DNA of 60,000 nucleotides from Zygnema cylindricum (GCA_037447655.1 JBBHKE010002698.1:424782-484781), one strand, 5' to 3'; positions 10,613 to 23,200 are shown, counted from the stretch's first letter. Notes: generated by a model not told the origin, from the sequence alone. A program made the numbers and translations.

Positions 10613-11793
10613 AGTCAATGATCCATCCCTCCTATGGAGCTTCCCGAATTGCCCCAAGGGCACACTTCTGTCTTCGAGGGATCTCCTTCTCCTCAAGAAT
10701 CTCGTCTAGAAGAAGCTCCCCATCCTGGTCAGAAAAACTCATCCTTGGTTTCTCGTGTCACTTTTGTAACCACAAGTGTCTTTTTCTTCCCGCTGGAAGA
10801 ACCCCATCCACGGTTGTCTTGGAGCCTTAGCTCCGACAGCTTGACACAATCTGCGATGAAGTGTCCCGGCTTTTTGCAAAAATGACAAAGGCCCTTTCGG
10901 GACCTCACTCATCCACAATAATCTCTTTCCCATTTGTATGGTTTCTTTGGGTCCTTCCCCTATCCGTCCCCTCCAGCTGTTAGAGCTTGAATGCTCTTTC
11001 ATCCTCTCCTAATCTTCATTGTGTTTTCCTGCACAAGAATCATCTTGACCACTATGTTCCATTTTTATGAACTTTCACGCATTTCTTGTACTCGATACAT
11101 TATGTTCTCGTACTCATCTGATAAGGGTGTTAACTTTCATTTTCATTGTACCTTTCCACCCGGCACTTTCCATCTCCATATACAAACAAGAAAGATCATT
11201 ACATTAATCTAGCATCTTTCCTCCTTTGTAAGTGTAACTCGCTACCTTTCTCAGCAATGAAATAGACATCATCCTCAAAACTAGCAGTAAAGACTCCTTC
11301 CCTAGTGCTAGTAAAAAAACCCTTATCATCTAATACTGATGTAGAGATAAGATTTTTGTTCAGCTCCCGAATAAACAATACATCGGAGAATGTTAATATG
11401 GATGTCTTTCCTTCTACTAACACTTTTAGATCTACCGATCCTACAAGAGCGAAGTGACTATCCTCCCATCCCCGTACTCTATCTCTACGGTGGGAATCTT
11501 TCTTATCTTAGTGAACAGGTGTCTATCCTTACACATGTGCATGGAGGTGTCTCCTTCCCTTTCCCCTTTTCGGACACACTGCTGTCCCTATCATCTGCCT
11601 CCTCCGCTGAGGCAACCAATGATGTAGGAAACTTTACTCCTCCTAGTCGTGGTGGAGTTCCCGAAGGTGGAGGTTTCACTTCTCCACTGACGATACCCGA
11701 GTATCGTTTTTCGCACAAAACTCCCATCATCATGGCTTCCCAATAGATGAACTTAGATCCATTGAATATGGGCACCCTAGAGGGTGGTCCCAT
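10613..11793 (-). pseudogene. family B gag of copy B2 with pol deleted and a family A patch
   Basis: Minus strand. Gag starts at the ATG of the primer-binding site (11791-11793): MGPPSRVPIFNGSKFIYWEA, then EKGKGKE. At about 11547 the sequence switches to family A protease-region sequence and at about 11243 back to family B gag (TYKGGKM onward). The zinc knuckle CHFCKKPGHF...C lies near 10870-10890, followed by an acidic linker GELLLDEILEEKEIPRRQKC. Sequence stops at the protease start and joins the 3' LTR at 10612, so the whole of pol is missing. At the codon that is amber in family A gags this copy has CAA (Gln): MYRVQEMRE, near 11090. Confidence 0.5.
11243..11547 (-). other. family A protease-region patch inside family B gag
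   Basis: Minus-strand reading gives MHMCKDRHLF..., then GKTSILTFSDVLFI and LNKNLISTSVLDDKGFFTST, near-identical to family A copies (for example 42699-43010). It replaces the family B stretch expected between GKGKE and TYKGGKM. The right junction has short microhomology (CCTC). Confidence 0.5.
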
Positions 11794-11797
11794 AACC
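11783..11797 (-). other. primer-binding site of copy B2
   Basis: AGGTTATGGGACCACC-type sequence on the minus strand, one base different from the anticodon-arm complement of initiator tRNA-Met. Confidence 0.5.
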
Positions 11798-12780
11798 TGC
11801 AATTTTGTGTGTTTCATTGGACCACAGAATACAAAAAGCCACTAGATAGTATTTAAGTAACCCACTTCAAGCCACAACCACTGCTATCCATAAAGGCAAA
11901 CTGATACTTTTAATGCACTCGTATGCAGTGTGGACCCTTGTGAGCCCGCAGCAAAAATAATCACTTAAAACGGCCAACAAGCCGATTAGTTACGAGCCGG
12001 CAAAAATTGCCAATTTATATAAGGCTCTTTTAGAGAGAGAGGTGACTATCTACCAAAATTTCCTAAGTCCTAAACCTCTCCCACAACCCCTATCTACTGA
12101 AGTACGAACCAATCATATAACTGTAAAGTACAGAAAAGGTACTACGACCGATTTACTTTTTGTACGGCCGGTGTACGACAAGGCTACTGAGTGGACGCGA
12201 GTCACTTTTCCACTCGTTCGTATAATTCCGGAATTCCCGCGACCGAATGTCATCTTTCCACGCGGCGCCAGGTCATGCCACGTCCATAAAAGCCAAAGTG
12301 AACATTCCGCTATCTCGGCGATGATGTGCGGTGTCGGATTAAATCCGACATTAAATGTCGACCGATAAAACAAATGGCCGATTCATTTGTTTTGTGGGAA
12401 ATGACGTTCGCACTAAACCCTAACAAGTTCTATGTTCATTTGTCCATATTTCACTTAAATGGTTTCAGTATTATACAATAGTTTAAATACTTATCAAACC
12501 CTATATCTCCTAACGGACTTCAACGACAGACTGGTTAGAGCTAACGGCTACGCCGCGCTATGCCGGTCGGGGGTTCGAGTCCTACCGGACTCAACCTTTT
12601 GTTGAGAGTGACTTTAGTCACTCTTTAGTCCTACCTATAAAGCTGAGGCAGCCATGGCTCCATCGCTCTCTCTCTCCTTCAGTGACTACAACAAGTATGG
12701 GGGCAAGAGAGAAGAGATGGAGGCAGGCTCCCTACATTTTCTTTATCTAATTATTTTAGACCTAGAAAATACCAAAAACA
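11798..12780 (-). repeat. family B 5' LTR, copy B2
   Basis: 983 bp from TGCAATTTTGTG to ACCAAAAACA on the plus strand, adjacent to the primer site. It contains the tRNA-like cassette at 12512-12594 (plus strand, antisense to the element) and dyads such as GTCGGATTAAATCCGAC near 12338. Confidence 0.5.
12512..12594 (+). other. tRNA-like cassette in LTR of B2 (antisense to element)
   Basis: Plus strand: A-box-like AGACTGGTTAGAGCTAAC and B box GGTTCGAGTCC, spaced as in a tRNA gene. A TTTT run (possible Pol III terminator) lies just downstream near 12597. Acceptor pairing is poor. This is the best-preserved B box among the family A and B LTR cassettes. Confidence 0.5.
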
Positions 12781-12907
12781 ACTTATTTGAACATGATTGT
12801 AAAAGGGTCAATCATTTGGGTTTTAAATCAACTTGAAGTCGGCACTATCTAGATAAGCTTCTTGTGAGTTGCCTACTCTGAGGACCAATGGAGGTCTCAA
12901 AAATTCA
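12781..12907 (+). repeat. family A 5' LTR, 3' end only
   Basis: Collinear with the end of the LTR at 38581-39741 (GGGTCAATCATTTGG, then CTACTCTGAGGACCAATGG) and ends AAATTCA. The 5' part is missing; it abuts the family B LTR at 12780. Confidence 0.5.
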
Positions 12908-14767
12908 AAAGGAAAGGCGAAGGAGGCAGTCACACGAATAGCAACGGATTCGGCATTCGTGTCACCTCTTTCGAGGTACAAGGAGAATGATAGTGATACC
13001 TGGGACTACAACAATATGGCGACAAAGCAATTTATCCTCTGCATCTCACTTAACGGCTTGAATCTCCTCATTTGCACGTAGAGAGGGCATCCGATATTTG
13101 GGTGGCTCTGATAGAGATGTACTGAAGTGGTACTATTCAGCAATAGCAGTTAGCTAATAAGAAAATTAACGCATATGTATACAATGGGGGGAACATGTTG
13201 GATTTTTGTAATGAGCTCGCAAAATTTTTCATGGAGCTAGAGAGTGCTTGAAAGGTTGAAACTAAAAAGATAAAGGTTAACCGCTTGCTCATAAAGTTAC
13301 TAGATGAGTTCGACAACATAGTCAACTTGCGTTCTGGACCAAGACATAACGATGGTGAGGGAGATTACACAATATAATATTAGACCAAGAGGAAGAAAGA
13401 GTAGGCAAGCCTTAGCAGCAAGGAACGATTTAGGAACAATTATTCCAAAAAACCGGTCGAAAATTATGGAGGGGGGGCAAAGGACGATGAGTTTAGTCCA
13501 AAGGCTCCGAAGGGTTTGTGCCATTTTTTTAAGAAACCAACGCAATATAATGGCGGAGTGCACTAAGTTAACTAAGCTGCCAGTGGACCCCCGAGAGAAA
13601 ATAAAAATGCCCTTGTGATAGAAGTATATGGGGTAGAATTCGAGGACGAGGATGATGAGCTCCTTCTGGATGAGGAGTTGGAAGCGAAAAACGAGGTAAA
13701 AATTCCACAAAAGCAGTAGTGTGCTTTCGGTGGATTAAAAGGAGAAGCACAATAGATTTTAGATTCAAGTGCCTCCATGCACATGTGTAAGGATAAACAC
13801 ATGTTCACTAAGATAAGAAAAATTCTCACCGTAGAGATAGAGTATGGGGATGGGAGGATAGACACTACTACTCTTGTAGGATCGATAGATCTGAAAGTGT
13901 TAGAAGAAGGAAAGACATCCATAATTACATTCCCCGATGAATAATTTATTCCAGAGCTGAACCAAAACCTCATCTCTATATCTTTATTAGAGGATAAGGG
14001 TTTTGATTCTAGCACTAGGAAAGGAGTCTTTATATCTAATTTTGAGGAGGAAGTATATTTCACTGCTAAAAAGGAAGCCAAGGGATGTTTAGGCTGATTT
14101 GAAGTAATGAAAAGAAAAACCTTTATTATGTTGGTGTTCATGATATAATGTTGTGGCATAAGAGGCTTGGGCATGTGAATCTAGATAAGTTAAGAGATAT
14201 TGGGAGGTAGCTAAAAGAGTCTTTATATACTTTTGATAAGAACTAGGGATCTATGGTTGCATTTGGGTGGAGGGAATACTGGCATCACTACTTGGAGTGA
14301 TGCCAGTTATGGTGATGCTCCGACGAGAAGATGTACATCTGGATATGTATTATATGTGGGTGATGGGGCTTGTTGCTTGAGTAGCAAATAGCAAAAGGTT
14401 ATTACTTGGTCCACCATGGAGGTTGAGTATATGGCCTCTTGCTCTGCTGTAAATGAATTGATGTGGGTCAAGTCTTTGCTAGGTGAGCTTCGTTACCTTA
14501 AGAGTGGTGTGCAATTTTTTTTTTATAATAATCAGGCAGCAATCGCTATTGTTGCTAATCTTAAACATCATTTTACAGCCAATCACATGGAAATTAGACT
14601 CAGTTTTGTTAGAGAGAAGGTGGAAAACAAAATAATGAGTTTAGAATACATACTAGATAGAGTGATGGTAGCAGATATGATGACCAAACCTGTGCCTTCC
14701 CGTAAGCTAATTTTTTCCAAGGAGAAGTGTGGTCTGAAATTTAAGAGTGACTAGAAAATAAGGGGAG
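12908..14767 (+). pseudogene. family A gag-pol unit 1 of a tandem array, internally deleted
   Basis: Lacks the primer site and gag start. Gag is recognisable from 12908 (GKAKEAVTRIATDSAF, DYNNMATKQFIL), a decayed zinc knuckle near 13515-13560, and protease as DSSASMHMCKDKHMF near 13760. The GAG-pre-integrase motif is near 14150. At about 14205 sequence jumps from the pre-integrase region to the RT/RNase H border (ATTGGGAGGTAGCTAAAAGAG), deleting integrase and RT (roughly 2.2 kb). RNase H follows (SDASYGDAPTRRCTSGYVLY, MEVEYMASCSAVNELMWVKS, a VADMMTKPVPS tail) to a stop near 14752. The polypurine tract AATAAGGGGAG is at 14757-14767. Many stops. Confidence 0.5.
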
Positions 14768-15283
14768 TGTAGAAGTTAATGGTTATTTTAGTATTTTCTA
14801 GGTCTAAAATAAAATGCAGAAAAGAAGCTGATGCAGTCTGCCTCTAACTCCTCTCTTCAGCTCCCACCATTGTTGTAGTTATTGAAGGTTGAAGAGGGAG
14901 CTAGAGCCATGGTTGCCTCTGCTCTCCAGAGAGAGACATGCAATTCTTTTTAGTAGGTTTACTAAAAGGATACTTGACGAACCTAAGATTTGATCGTGGT
15001 ACCTGTCGTCCGTCAAGTTAGCCGGTAGCGGTCCGCTTTATCTTTCAAGTCTAAGACCAATGGTTAAGTAAATAAGGTTTGACAAATATTTAAAAAGTTA
15101 GACGTGAAGTAATTCATTTAATGAAAACTATATACGTCAGGCATAGATACAATTTTATAAAGTACGGAGCACAGTACGGTTCCGAAACGGATATCGCGCA
15201 TTTTGTTTCGACAGTGAAACAAATATCGCGCAAGTGTTTATGATGGCTAAGATTAAAACCCGTTTTTTATCAGACAGTTGTCA
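14768..15283 (+). repeat. shared middle LTR of the tandem array, part 1
   Basis: Starts TGTAGAAGTTAATGG after the polypurine tract and follows the family A LTR. It has the antisense tRNA-like cassette (about 14968-15055) and the CGCGCATTTTGTTTCG/TGAAACAAATATCGCGC dyad near 15195-15232. It breaks off at 15283, where family B gag begins. Confidence 0.5.
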
Positions 15284-15837
15284 AGCGTGCCTGATTAACG
15301 TGATGGAAGGGCCCAAAGCCCGGAGTCGGCGGCATTCGAGTACTGCAAATAAACCCTGAATGCGAATGCTCCAACTGGAGCTTCGAATAGTTACAGCTCT
15401 ATAAATCTCCACCAAACTCACCCAGAACTCCTTAGCCTTGTAAATGTGAAGATGAGGGGTGGCCAAAGCTTGAGTGAGGAGCCTCAGAATGAAGTTCATG
15501 GCAGCCATCTTTACATCCTCCCACATTTGAGTATTGTTCTCCGTGGTTTCACAGTCGCCGCTTCCGGTATTCTGGCAGTAGGAGTGAGGGATATCTCCTT
15601 CCCTTTCCCTTTTTCAGACACACTGCTGTCCTTATTATCTACCTCCTCCGGTAAGGCTGCCGTTGCTGTAGGAAACCTTACTCCTCCAAATCGTGGTGGA
15701 GTTCCCGAAAGTGGACGTTTCACTAGTCCTTTGACGATACCTGAGTATCCTTTTTCGCACAAAGTTCCCATCATCATGGCTTCTCAATAGATGAACTCAG
15801 ATCCATCGAAGGTGGGCACCTTAGAGGGTGGGCCCAT
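15284..15837 (-). pseudogene. family B gag, copy B3 (5' part only)
   Basis: Minus strand from the ATG in the primer site (15835-15837): MGPPSKVPTFDGSEFIYWEA, EKGKGKEISLTPTARI, MKFILRLLTQALATPHLHIYK-like, VSLVEIYRAVTIRSS. It ends at about 15284 in the middle of gag; zinc knuckle and pol are absent. Same family as copies B1 and B2. Confidence 0.5.
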
Positions 15838-15841
15838 AACC
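15827..15841 (-). other. primer-binding site of copy B3
   Basis: Minus strand GGTTATGGGCCCACC, identical to the B1 site and exactly complementary to the initiator tRNA-Met anticodon arm. Confidence 0.5.
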
Positions 15842-16880
15842 TGCAATTTTGTGTCATCCATTGGACCACAGAATACAGGAAGCCTCTAGATAGAATTTAT
15901 CTAACCCACTTCAGGCCACAACCACTGCTGTCCAGGTAAGCAAAATGATGGTTTCAATGCACCCGTGTGCAACGTGGACTCCCCTGAGTTTGTAGCCAAA
16001 AGAATCACTGTAAAGCGCCAACTTGCCGATAAGTTATGAGCTAGCAAAAATGCCAATTTATACAAATTCTCAAAGAGAGAGAAAGCCATCTACCAGATTT
16101 TTCTAAGTCCTAGCTACCTCTCACAACCCCTATCTACTAACTGGACAAACAAATTAGAATACTGTACAATACATAAAAGTTCTAATGCGGATGTACTTTT
16201 TATACGACCTTTGTATGATTAGGCCATAAAGAGGACGCGTGTCCAATTTCCACTCGTCTGTACGTTCCTCGGAATTCCCGCGACCGAATGTTATTTCTCC
16301 ACGTGGCGCCAGGTTATGCCACGTCACTAAATGCCAAAGTGACCATTGCGGGATTTCGGCGATGATGTGTGCCATTGGATTTGACTCGAAATGCAATCTC
16401 AGCCGTTATAAATGCTTGCGCGATATTTGTTTCGCTATCGAAACATAAATGCGCAGTATCCGTTTCAAAGTAGTATCGTCTTTCCTACTTTATAAAACTG
16501 TATCTATGCGTCCCGTATAGAGTTTCAGTTAAGAGAATTTATTCCCTACTAAACAAATATATGTTTATCACATACTATAGCATTTAACATTGGTCCTAGT
16601 ATAATAGGATAAAGCTGACCACTATCGGCCAACTTGACGAATAGCTGGTACTGGGATCAAAACCCGGGTCCGTCAGGTATATTTTTAGTAACCTACTAAA
16701 AGTAACTGCTTGTTGATCTAAGGTAGCCATGGATCAACCACCCTCCCTATCCTTCAGTGACTACATCAACTATGGGGGCTAGAGAGAGGAGGTGGAGGCA
16801 GGCCATCCGTCATTTTCTTTTCCTTTAATACTATCATATTTAAACCTAGAAAATACTCTAGAAATTTATTAATTTCAACA
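15842..16880 (-). repeat. family B 5' LTR, copy B3
   Basis: 1039 bp, TGCAATTTTGTGTC to TAATTTCAACA. tRNA-like cassette at about 16598-16680 (plus strand). CCACGTGGCGCC near 16298-16309 contains a perfect G-box. It sits inside the shared family A LTR. Confidence 0.5.
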
Positions 16881-16987
16881 AGCTTCTATGCAAAAGGTCA
16901 TCTTTGACCACTCAAAACTTACAGCTCAGGGGCAAAAATTCATAGATTCTTTTAACTATCGACTAAGGTGAGTCTTGCCTTCACAAT
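16881..16987 (+). repeat. shared middle LTR of the tandem array, part 2
   Basis: Starts AGCTTCTATGCAAAAGGTC and runs to CCTTCACAAT; matches family A LTR positions equivalent to 54017-54120. About 300 bp of LTR expected between part 1 and part 2 is missing. Confidence 0.5.
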
Positions 16988-18023
16988 TGAAACTCTAAGA
17001 CCTCCATATGTCCTCAAAGTACTTAGCTCACACGACGCCTTTAGGATAACCCTAAACCTTTTGTGTTTAAACAAGAAGAGCTGCAATCCTGGCAAAAAAA
17101 AACTCTAACCACATTCATCCTTGTGAAGGCAAGACTCCCTTGAGTTAATAGCAAAAAGAATCTCTGAATTTGCTCCCCTGAGCAATAAGTTATGAATGGT
17201 CAAAGTTGACCTTTTGTAAAGAAGCTCTCTAGTTGAGAGGGACCAATCTATCAAATTTTTCTAAGTCATTTCTCTCTCCAAAACTCTATCTACTGAAGTA
17301 AGGCACTAGTGATAAAACTGTATCGTAAATAAAGACACTAGTGCCTGTGTACTTTCTGTACGGCCATTGTAAGACATAGCCAACAAGTCCACACATGTCA
17401 CTTTTGGATTCGTTTATGTAATCCCTGGAGATGCCGTATTCCAATGTGATTGTGCCATGTGGCAATTGATGTAAAATCGATTGTAAAACGCCGAAAACCT
17501 ATTCCGCGATCTCAGCATGCTTCGTAGTCGTCTGATTAAGCCGGATTACAATCGTGGCCGTCATAAATACTTCCGCAATATTTGTTTCGTCTTCGAAACA
17601 AGATGCGCGGTATCCGTTTCGGATTTTCTATACGCTGTACATTACAAACTGTATTTATGTCTAAATATCCCATTAAATGAAATAGCCTACATGTTAACAT
17701 TTAAATAGCTACAAAACCTTATATCCTCTAACCTTGATCTTAGACTAATTAGCTAAGGTAACCGACTACCGGCTAACGTGACAGACGGTAGGTACCAGGT
17801 TTAAATCCTAGGTCCGTCAAGATCTATTTTGGTAAAATCTACCAACCTAATGTCTGTACCCGTCGGGATAACATAGGCGGCCATGGCTTTATCTCCCTCT
17901 CCAACTTTCAGTGACTGCGTCAAGTGTGGGAGCTGGAGAGAGGAGTTACAAGCAGACTGCCTCTGCTTCTTTTCTGCATTTTACAAAACGTAGAAAATAC
18001 TAAAATAACCTTTAATTTCTACA
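16988..18023 (-). repeat. 3' LTR of a nested minus-strand family A copy
   Basis: 1036 bp, from TGAAACTCTAAGACC to TTTCTACA. tRNA-like cassette at about 17735-17825. Similar to its partner LTR at 19108-20088, from which it differs by scattered substitutions and indels. Confidence 0.5.
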
Positions 18024-19105
18024 CTCCCTTTATTTTCTAGTCACTTTTTATTATAAGACCACACTTCTCCTGCAAAAAAATAGTTTAGGGGAAGGCACAG
18101 GTTTGGTCATCATATCTGTTACCATTTCACTACCTGGTTTATACTTTAAAATCATTATGTTGTTTTCTACTTTCTCCTTAACGAAGCTAAGTCTTATGTC
18201 CATGTTTTTGGCTTTAAAGTGATGTTTAGGATTGGCAGAAATGGCAATGGCACCCTGATTATCACAAAACACATTTTGGTCACCACTCTTAAGATGACCA
18301 AGCTCACCAAGTAAAGACTTGACCCACATTAATTCTTTTACAGCAAATCAAGAAGCCATGTACTCAACCTCCATGGTGGATTAAGCAATGACCTTTTGCT
18401 GCTTGCTGCTCCAGCAGTAGCCCCATCACCCACATACAATACATATCCCGATGTGCATCTCCTCATAGGAGCATCCTCATAGCTGACATCACTCAAAGTG
18501 GTGATGTCTGTATTGTTCCCCCCTAAATGCAATTATAGATCCCTAATTCCTATGAGATATCTAAGGAGTCTCTTTGCTGCCTCCCAATCTTTCCTAGTGG
18601 GAGCATTCAGACTCCAACTTAGTACTGCTACAGCTGCGGCTATGTCCGGACGGGTACAATTTATGAAATATATTAGGTTGCCCACTACATGTCTATAAGG
18701 GATGGTCTGTATAAATATTTTCTCTTTCGGGCCTACCTCGTCATCTAAGATTATAACTCCCTCTTCCACACTCCCCTCACTTCCCTTCTTTCATTCCATA
18801 AGAGTAGTACAACTATTAGCCTTGTCCATTCGGAATTTTTCTAACATGTTTCCAATGGCCTCCTTTTGAGTTAATCTTATTATCTTTCTATCTCTGTCTC
18901 TCTCTACCTGAATAACATCAACCACCAACATCTCTCTACCTTCCTCGTGTAAACCCTAGAGGGATCCCAAGACTTTATGGAAGCCTCACCCGTCCAATCA
19001 CTATTCCCCAAAACCGTTTCTCACATAGAGCTCGTGTCATCATACTTTTCTAGTAGATGAAGCCAACTCTATTGAATATGGGCACCTTAGAGGGTGGGCC
19101 CATAA
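18024..19105 (-). pseudogene. internally deleted family A pol and gag remnant
   Basis: Minus strand. After the polypurine tract (complement of CTCCCTTTATTTT) RNase H is readable: SDVSYEDAPMRRCTSGYVLY, MWVKSLLGELGHLKSG, FCDNQGAIAISANPKHHFKA. The end of RT reaches about 18912. There it joins directly to the gag N-terminal region (about 18920-19105), so integrase, protease and most of RT are deleted. Gag reads from the primer-site ATG at about 19101-19103. Frameshifts and stops throughout. Confidence 0.5.
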
Positions 19106-19107
19106 CT
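19093..19107 (-). other. primer-binding site of nested copy
   Basis: Minus strand AGTTATGGGCCCACC: 14 of 15 bases match the anticodon-arm complement of initiator tRNA-Met. Confidence 0.5.
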
Positions 19108-20088
19108 TGCAACTTTGAGACCTCCATAGGTCCTTAGAGTAGGCAGTTCACACGAAGCCTCTTGGATAACCCTCACCCTTTTGTGTTTTAGCAAGAATAA
19201 TTGCCACCTTGGCAGACATAAACTCAAACAACCATCACCCTAATGAAGGGAAGACTCCTTTGAGTCGATAGCAAAACCTTTTGTACAAGAGCTCTATGGT
19301 AGAGAGGGACCAATCTATCAAATGTTTCTAAGTCCTTTCTCTCTCCAAAACTATCAACTGAAGTACGGCTCTAGTCATAATACTGTATCGTACAGAAAGA
19401 TACTAGTGCCAGTGTACTTTCTGTACGGCCATTGTAAGACATGGCCAACAAGTCCACACATGTCACTTTTGGATTCGTTTCTGTAATCCCCAGAGATGCC
19501 GCATTCCAATGTGATTGTGCCACGTGGCAATTGATGTAACATCGATTGTAAATAGCCAAAAACCTATTTCGCGATCTCAGCATGCTTCGTGGCCGTCTGA
19601 TTAAGCCGGATTACAATCATGGCTGTCATAAATACTTGCGCAATATTTGTTTCGTCTTCGAAACAAGATGAGCGGTATCAGTTTCGGATTTTCCATACGC
19701 TGTACATTACAAACTGTATCTATATCTAAATATCCCGTTAAATGAAATAGCCTACGTGTTAACATTTAAATAGCTATCAAACCTTATATCCTCTAACCTT
19801 GATCTTAGACTAATTGGCTAAGGTAACCGGCTACCGGCTAACCTGACCGACGGCAGGTACCAGGCTCAAATCTTGGGTTTGTCAAGATCTATTTTGGTAA
19901 AATCTACCAACCTAATGTTTGTCCCTGTTGGGATAGCATAGGCGGCCATGGCTCTATCTCCCTCTCCAACTTTCAGTGAATACGACAAGTGTGGGAGCAG
20001 GAGAGAGGAGTGAGAGGCAGACTGGCTTTGCTTCTTTTCTGCAATTAACAAAACCTAGAATATACTAAAATAACCTTTAATTTCTACA
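19108..20088 (-). repeat. 5' LTR of the nested minus-strand family A copy
   Basis: 981 bp, TGCAACTTTGAGACC to TTTCTACA. tRNA-like cassette at about 19805-19885 (plus strand, A-box-like TTGGCTAAGGTAACCGGC). GCCACGTGGC near 19519 is a perfect G-box palindrome. No clear target-site duplication brackets 16988-20088. Confidence 0.5.
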
Positions 20089-20221
20089 GGGTGAACGTGG
20101 TTAGAGTTTTTGTCTGCCAAGGTGGCAGTTATTCTTGCTGAAAGACAAAGGGGTCTGGGTTATCTTAAAGGCTTTGTATGAGCTTCCTACTCTGAAAACC
20201 TATGGTGGTCTTAGAGTTGCA
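20089..20221 (+). repeat. shared middle LTR of the tandem array, part 3
   Basis: From GGGTGAACGTGGTTAGAG to TTAGAGTTGCA; the 3' end of the family A LTR begun at 14768. It is followed at once by gag-region sequence, so this LTR lies between two internal regions. Confidence 0.5.
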
Positions 20222-23200
20222 GGTTTCAAAGAGTTGTGTCACTTTTGCAAGAAACTTGAATGTTATATGGCATAGTGTACTAAGATAAATGAGTTTGGGT
20301 TAAAGGAGGGGCAGACTAGAGGACCCTCGAGAGGAAAGAAAAAAACCCTTGTGGCACAAGTAGATGAGGCGGAATCCGAGGAGGAGGAGGGTGAGCTCTT
20401 ATTGGATGAGGAGTTGGATGCAAAAAACGAGGTCGAAATTCCACGAAAGCAAAAATGTGCTTTTGTTGGAATAAAAGGTGAAGCACGCAGGATTGTAGAT
20501 TTAGGTGCCTCCATACACAAGTGTAAGGATAACACTTGTTCACTAAGATAAGAAAGATTCCCAACGTAGAGATAGAGTACGGGGATGAGGGAAAGTCACT
20601 ACTACTCTTTAAGGATCGGTAGATCTGAAAGTGGTAATAGAAGTAAAGACATTCATTGTTACATTCTCTGATGTATTATTTATTCTCGAGCTAAACAAAA
20701 ACCTCATCTCTACATCCGTATTAGATGATAAAGGTTTTGATACTAACACTAGGAAAAGAGTCTTTATTGCTAGTTTTGAGGATGAAGTTTATTTCACTCC
20801 TGAAAAAGGTAGCCAATGTATGTTTAGCCTGATTTTAAGCAATGAAAACAAGAAACTTTATTATGCTAGTGTTCATGATATAATGTTGTATCAGACCAGG
20901 TTTTGGCACGTGAATCTAGATAAGCTAAGAGAGATGAAAAAGATGGGAGTAGAGGAACGGATTCAGTTCGGTGAGATTAAGAATCTAAGTGGTTGTAGTG
21001 GATGTGCTGAAGGTAAAGCACCTTGGTTACCCTTCCCAAAAATTGGCACCTATAACGGAGGAAAAATTCTACATTTAGTACACACAGATATTTGGGCACT
21101 GGCCAAAGTGCCTTCACCGAGGGGGAAGAGATTTATGATGACTATCATTGATGATTCATTTAGGTATTCTAGGGTGTGGTTTTTGAAAAATAGGTCAGAA
21201 GCTCAAGGATGTTTAAAAAAATATAAAGCATGGAGTGAAAAACTCCATGAAACCCCAATCAAGAGAGTAATGAGTGACAATGGTGGAGAGTATACCTCTA
21301 ACCAGTTTGAGGATTTTCTTAGGGAAGACGGAGTCCAACACCAAAAGACAGTTCCAAAAAAAACTCGGAACACAATGGGGTAGCCAAAAGATTAAATATT
21401 ACACTTAGTTGTCAGATAAGAAGATAGGAAAAAGAATTTGGGCCAAAGCAATGAACTGTTCTAATAAACTCAAAAACAAAGTTCTTACTTCAGTGGTAAA
21501 AGACCAAACACCTTATGAGAGATGGACCGGCAGGAAACTAGACATATCTCACTTAAAGGTTTTGAGCAGCCAAGTGTTCAGTCTAGATACAGATCAGTCT
21601 AATAAGAAGCTAGATCCTAAAGGAAAACCGGGGTATTTGTTACGATATGATGAGGATGTAAAAGGATAAAAAATTTATGATCTAAAAAAGGAAGATATAA
21701 TCTTAGTAAAACATCTAGTAGTTATGGATGAGGGAAAGTCTGTGGATCCCTTCAAGTATACAAAGTCAGTAAAAATCAGATTTGAGTAAAAAAAAATTGA
21801 TAACTTTGATCTTCCAAACTATCTAAGCTTCATAGAAGATGACATTCTTACAATTTTTAATCAGACCAAGAAGGACTCCGCCGTAGAAACTCCTGTGAAA
21901 ACTCTACCCGAAGAGGAATACGTGGTGGATATTAACCCAGAATCAAGGGATATGGGAGAGGTCGAGATTGTTCGAAAAACCCACAAGAACCATCTATTTT
22001 GGCAATAAAGTTTGAGGAAAGAAGGAGAAGTAGCAAAAGGTTGCAAGAAAAACAGGTTAATAACAAGGTAACAAAACTATCTCATCTGGATGAACCTCAG
22101 ACTTATGGAGAAGCGATAAAATGTCCACAAAGGAACCAGTGGAAGACAGCTATCAATAGAAGATGGCTTAATTATGGCAGCAGATATTTGGGAGTTGGTG
22201 GATTGTCCACCTAACCAAAAACCAATCGGTTGTAAGTGGGTATTCAAATTATAACTGAACCCAAATAACACCATCGAGCGCTATAAGGCCCGGTTAGTGG
22301 CAAAAGGATTTACACAGAAGGAGGGAATCGACTACGAGGAAACCTTTGCCTCAGTAATCAGACTTGCCTCCGTGTGCATAGTCCTCATTCTAGCAGCAAC
22401 GAAAGACATGGAGGTGCACCAGATGGACATCAAGACAACATTTTTGCATGGAGAATTGGAAGAGGAGATCATAATGCGATAACCTGAAGGATTTGTGGAG
22501 CAAATAGATGAAAGTCAGGTATGTCGGCTGATTAAATCTCTTTATGGGTTGAAACAAGCGCCCTGACAGTGGAATAATAAACTTGATGAGGTCCTTACCA
22601 TTCTAGGATATATTCGGATCAGCTCTGATCACTCAATCTATGTTTTTAAAGATGAGGAAGGTGTTATATTTATTGCAATTTATGTTGATGATTTGCTTCT
22701 TTTAAGTAAATCAATGGAAAAAATTAATAAATTGAAAACCAATCTTAAGGGGAGATTTGCGATGAACGATATGGGGGAGGCAAGATGTATTTTGGGAATT
22801 CAAGTAGAAAGAGACCGAGAAAGAATGATTATAAGGCTAACTCAGAAAGAAGCAATAGTGAACATGTTGGGAAATTTTTAGATGGATAAGTCTAATAGTT
22901 GTAGAACTCCAATGGAGTTCAAGAATAGAAGTGAGGGGAGTGTGGAAGAAGGAGTCATAATCTTAGATGAAGAATTAGGTACGGAAGAACAAAAATTCAT
23001 ACAAAAAATTCCTTATAGTCAAGTAGTGGGAAGCCTAATCTATTTTATGAATTGTACCCGCACGAATTTGGCTGCAGCTGTAGGAGTGCTGAAGAGAAAT
23101 AGCGAGGTAGTTAAGAGAAACCTTAAATATTTCATAGAAACTAGGGATTTATGGTTACATTTGGGTGGATGGAATACTGACATCACTACTTGGAGTGATG

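Noticed and set aside
12512-12594. Functional host tRNA genes at the LTR cassettes
   Set aside because: Acceptor stems and anticodon arms do not pair well, and all lie at the same place inside repeated LTRs.
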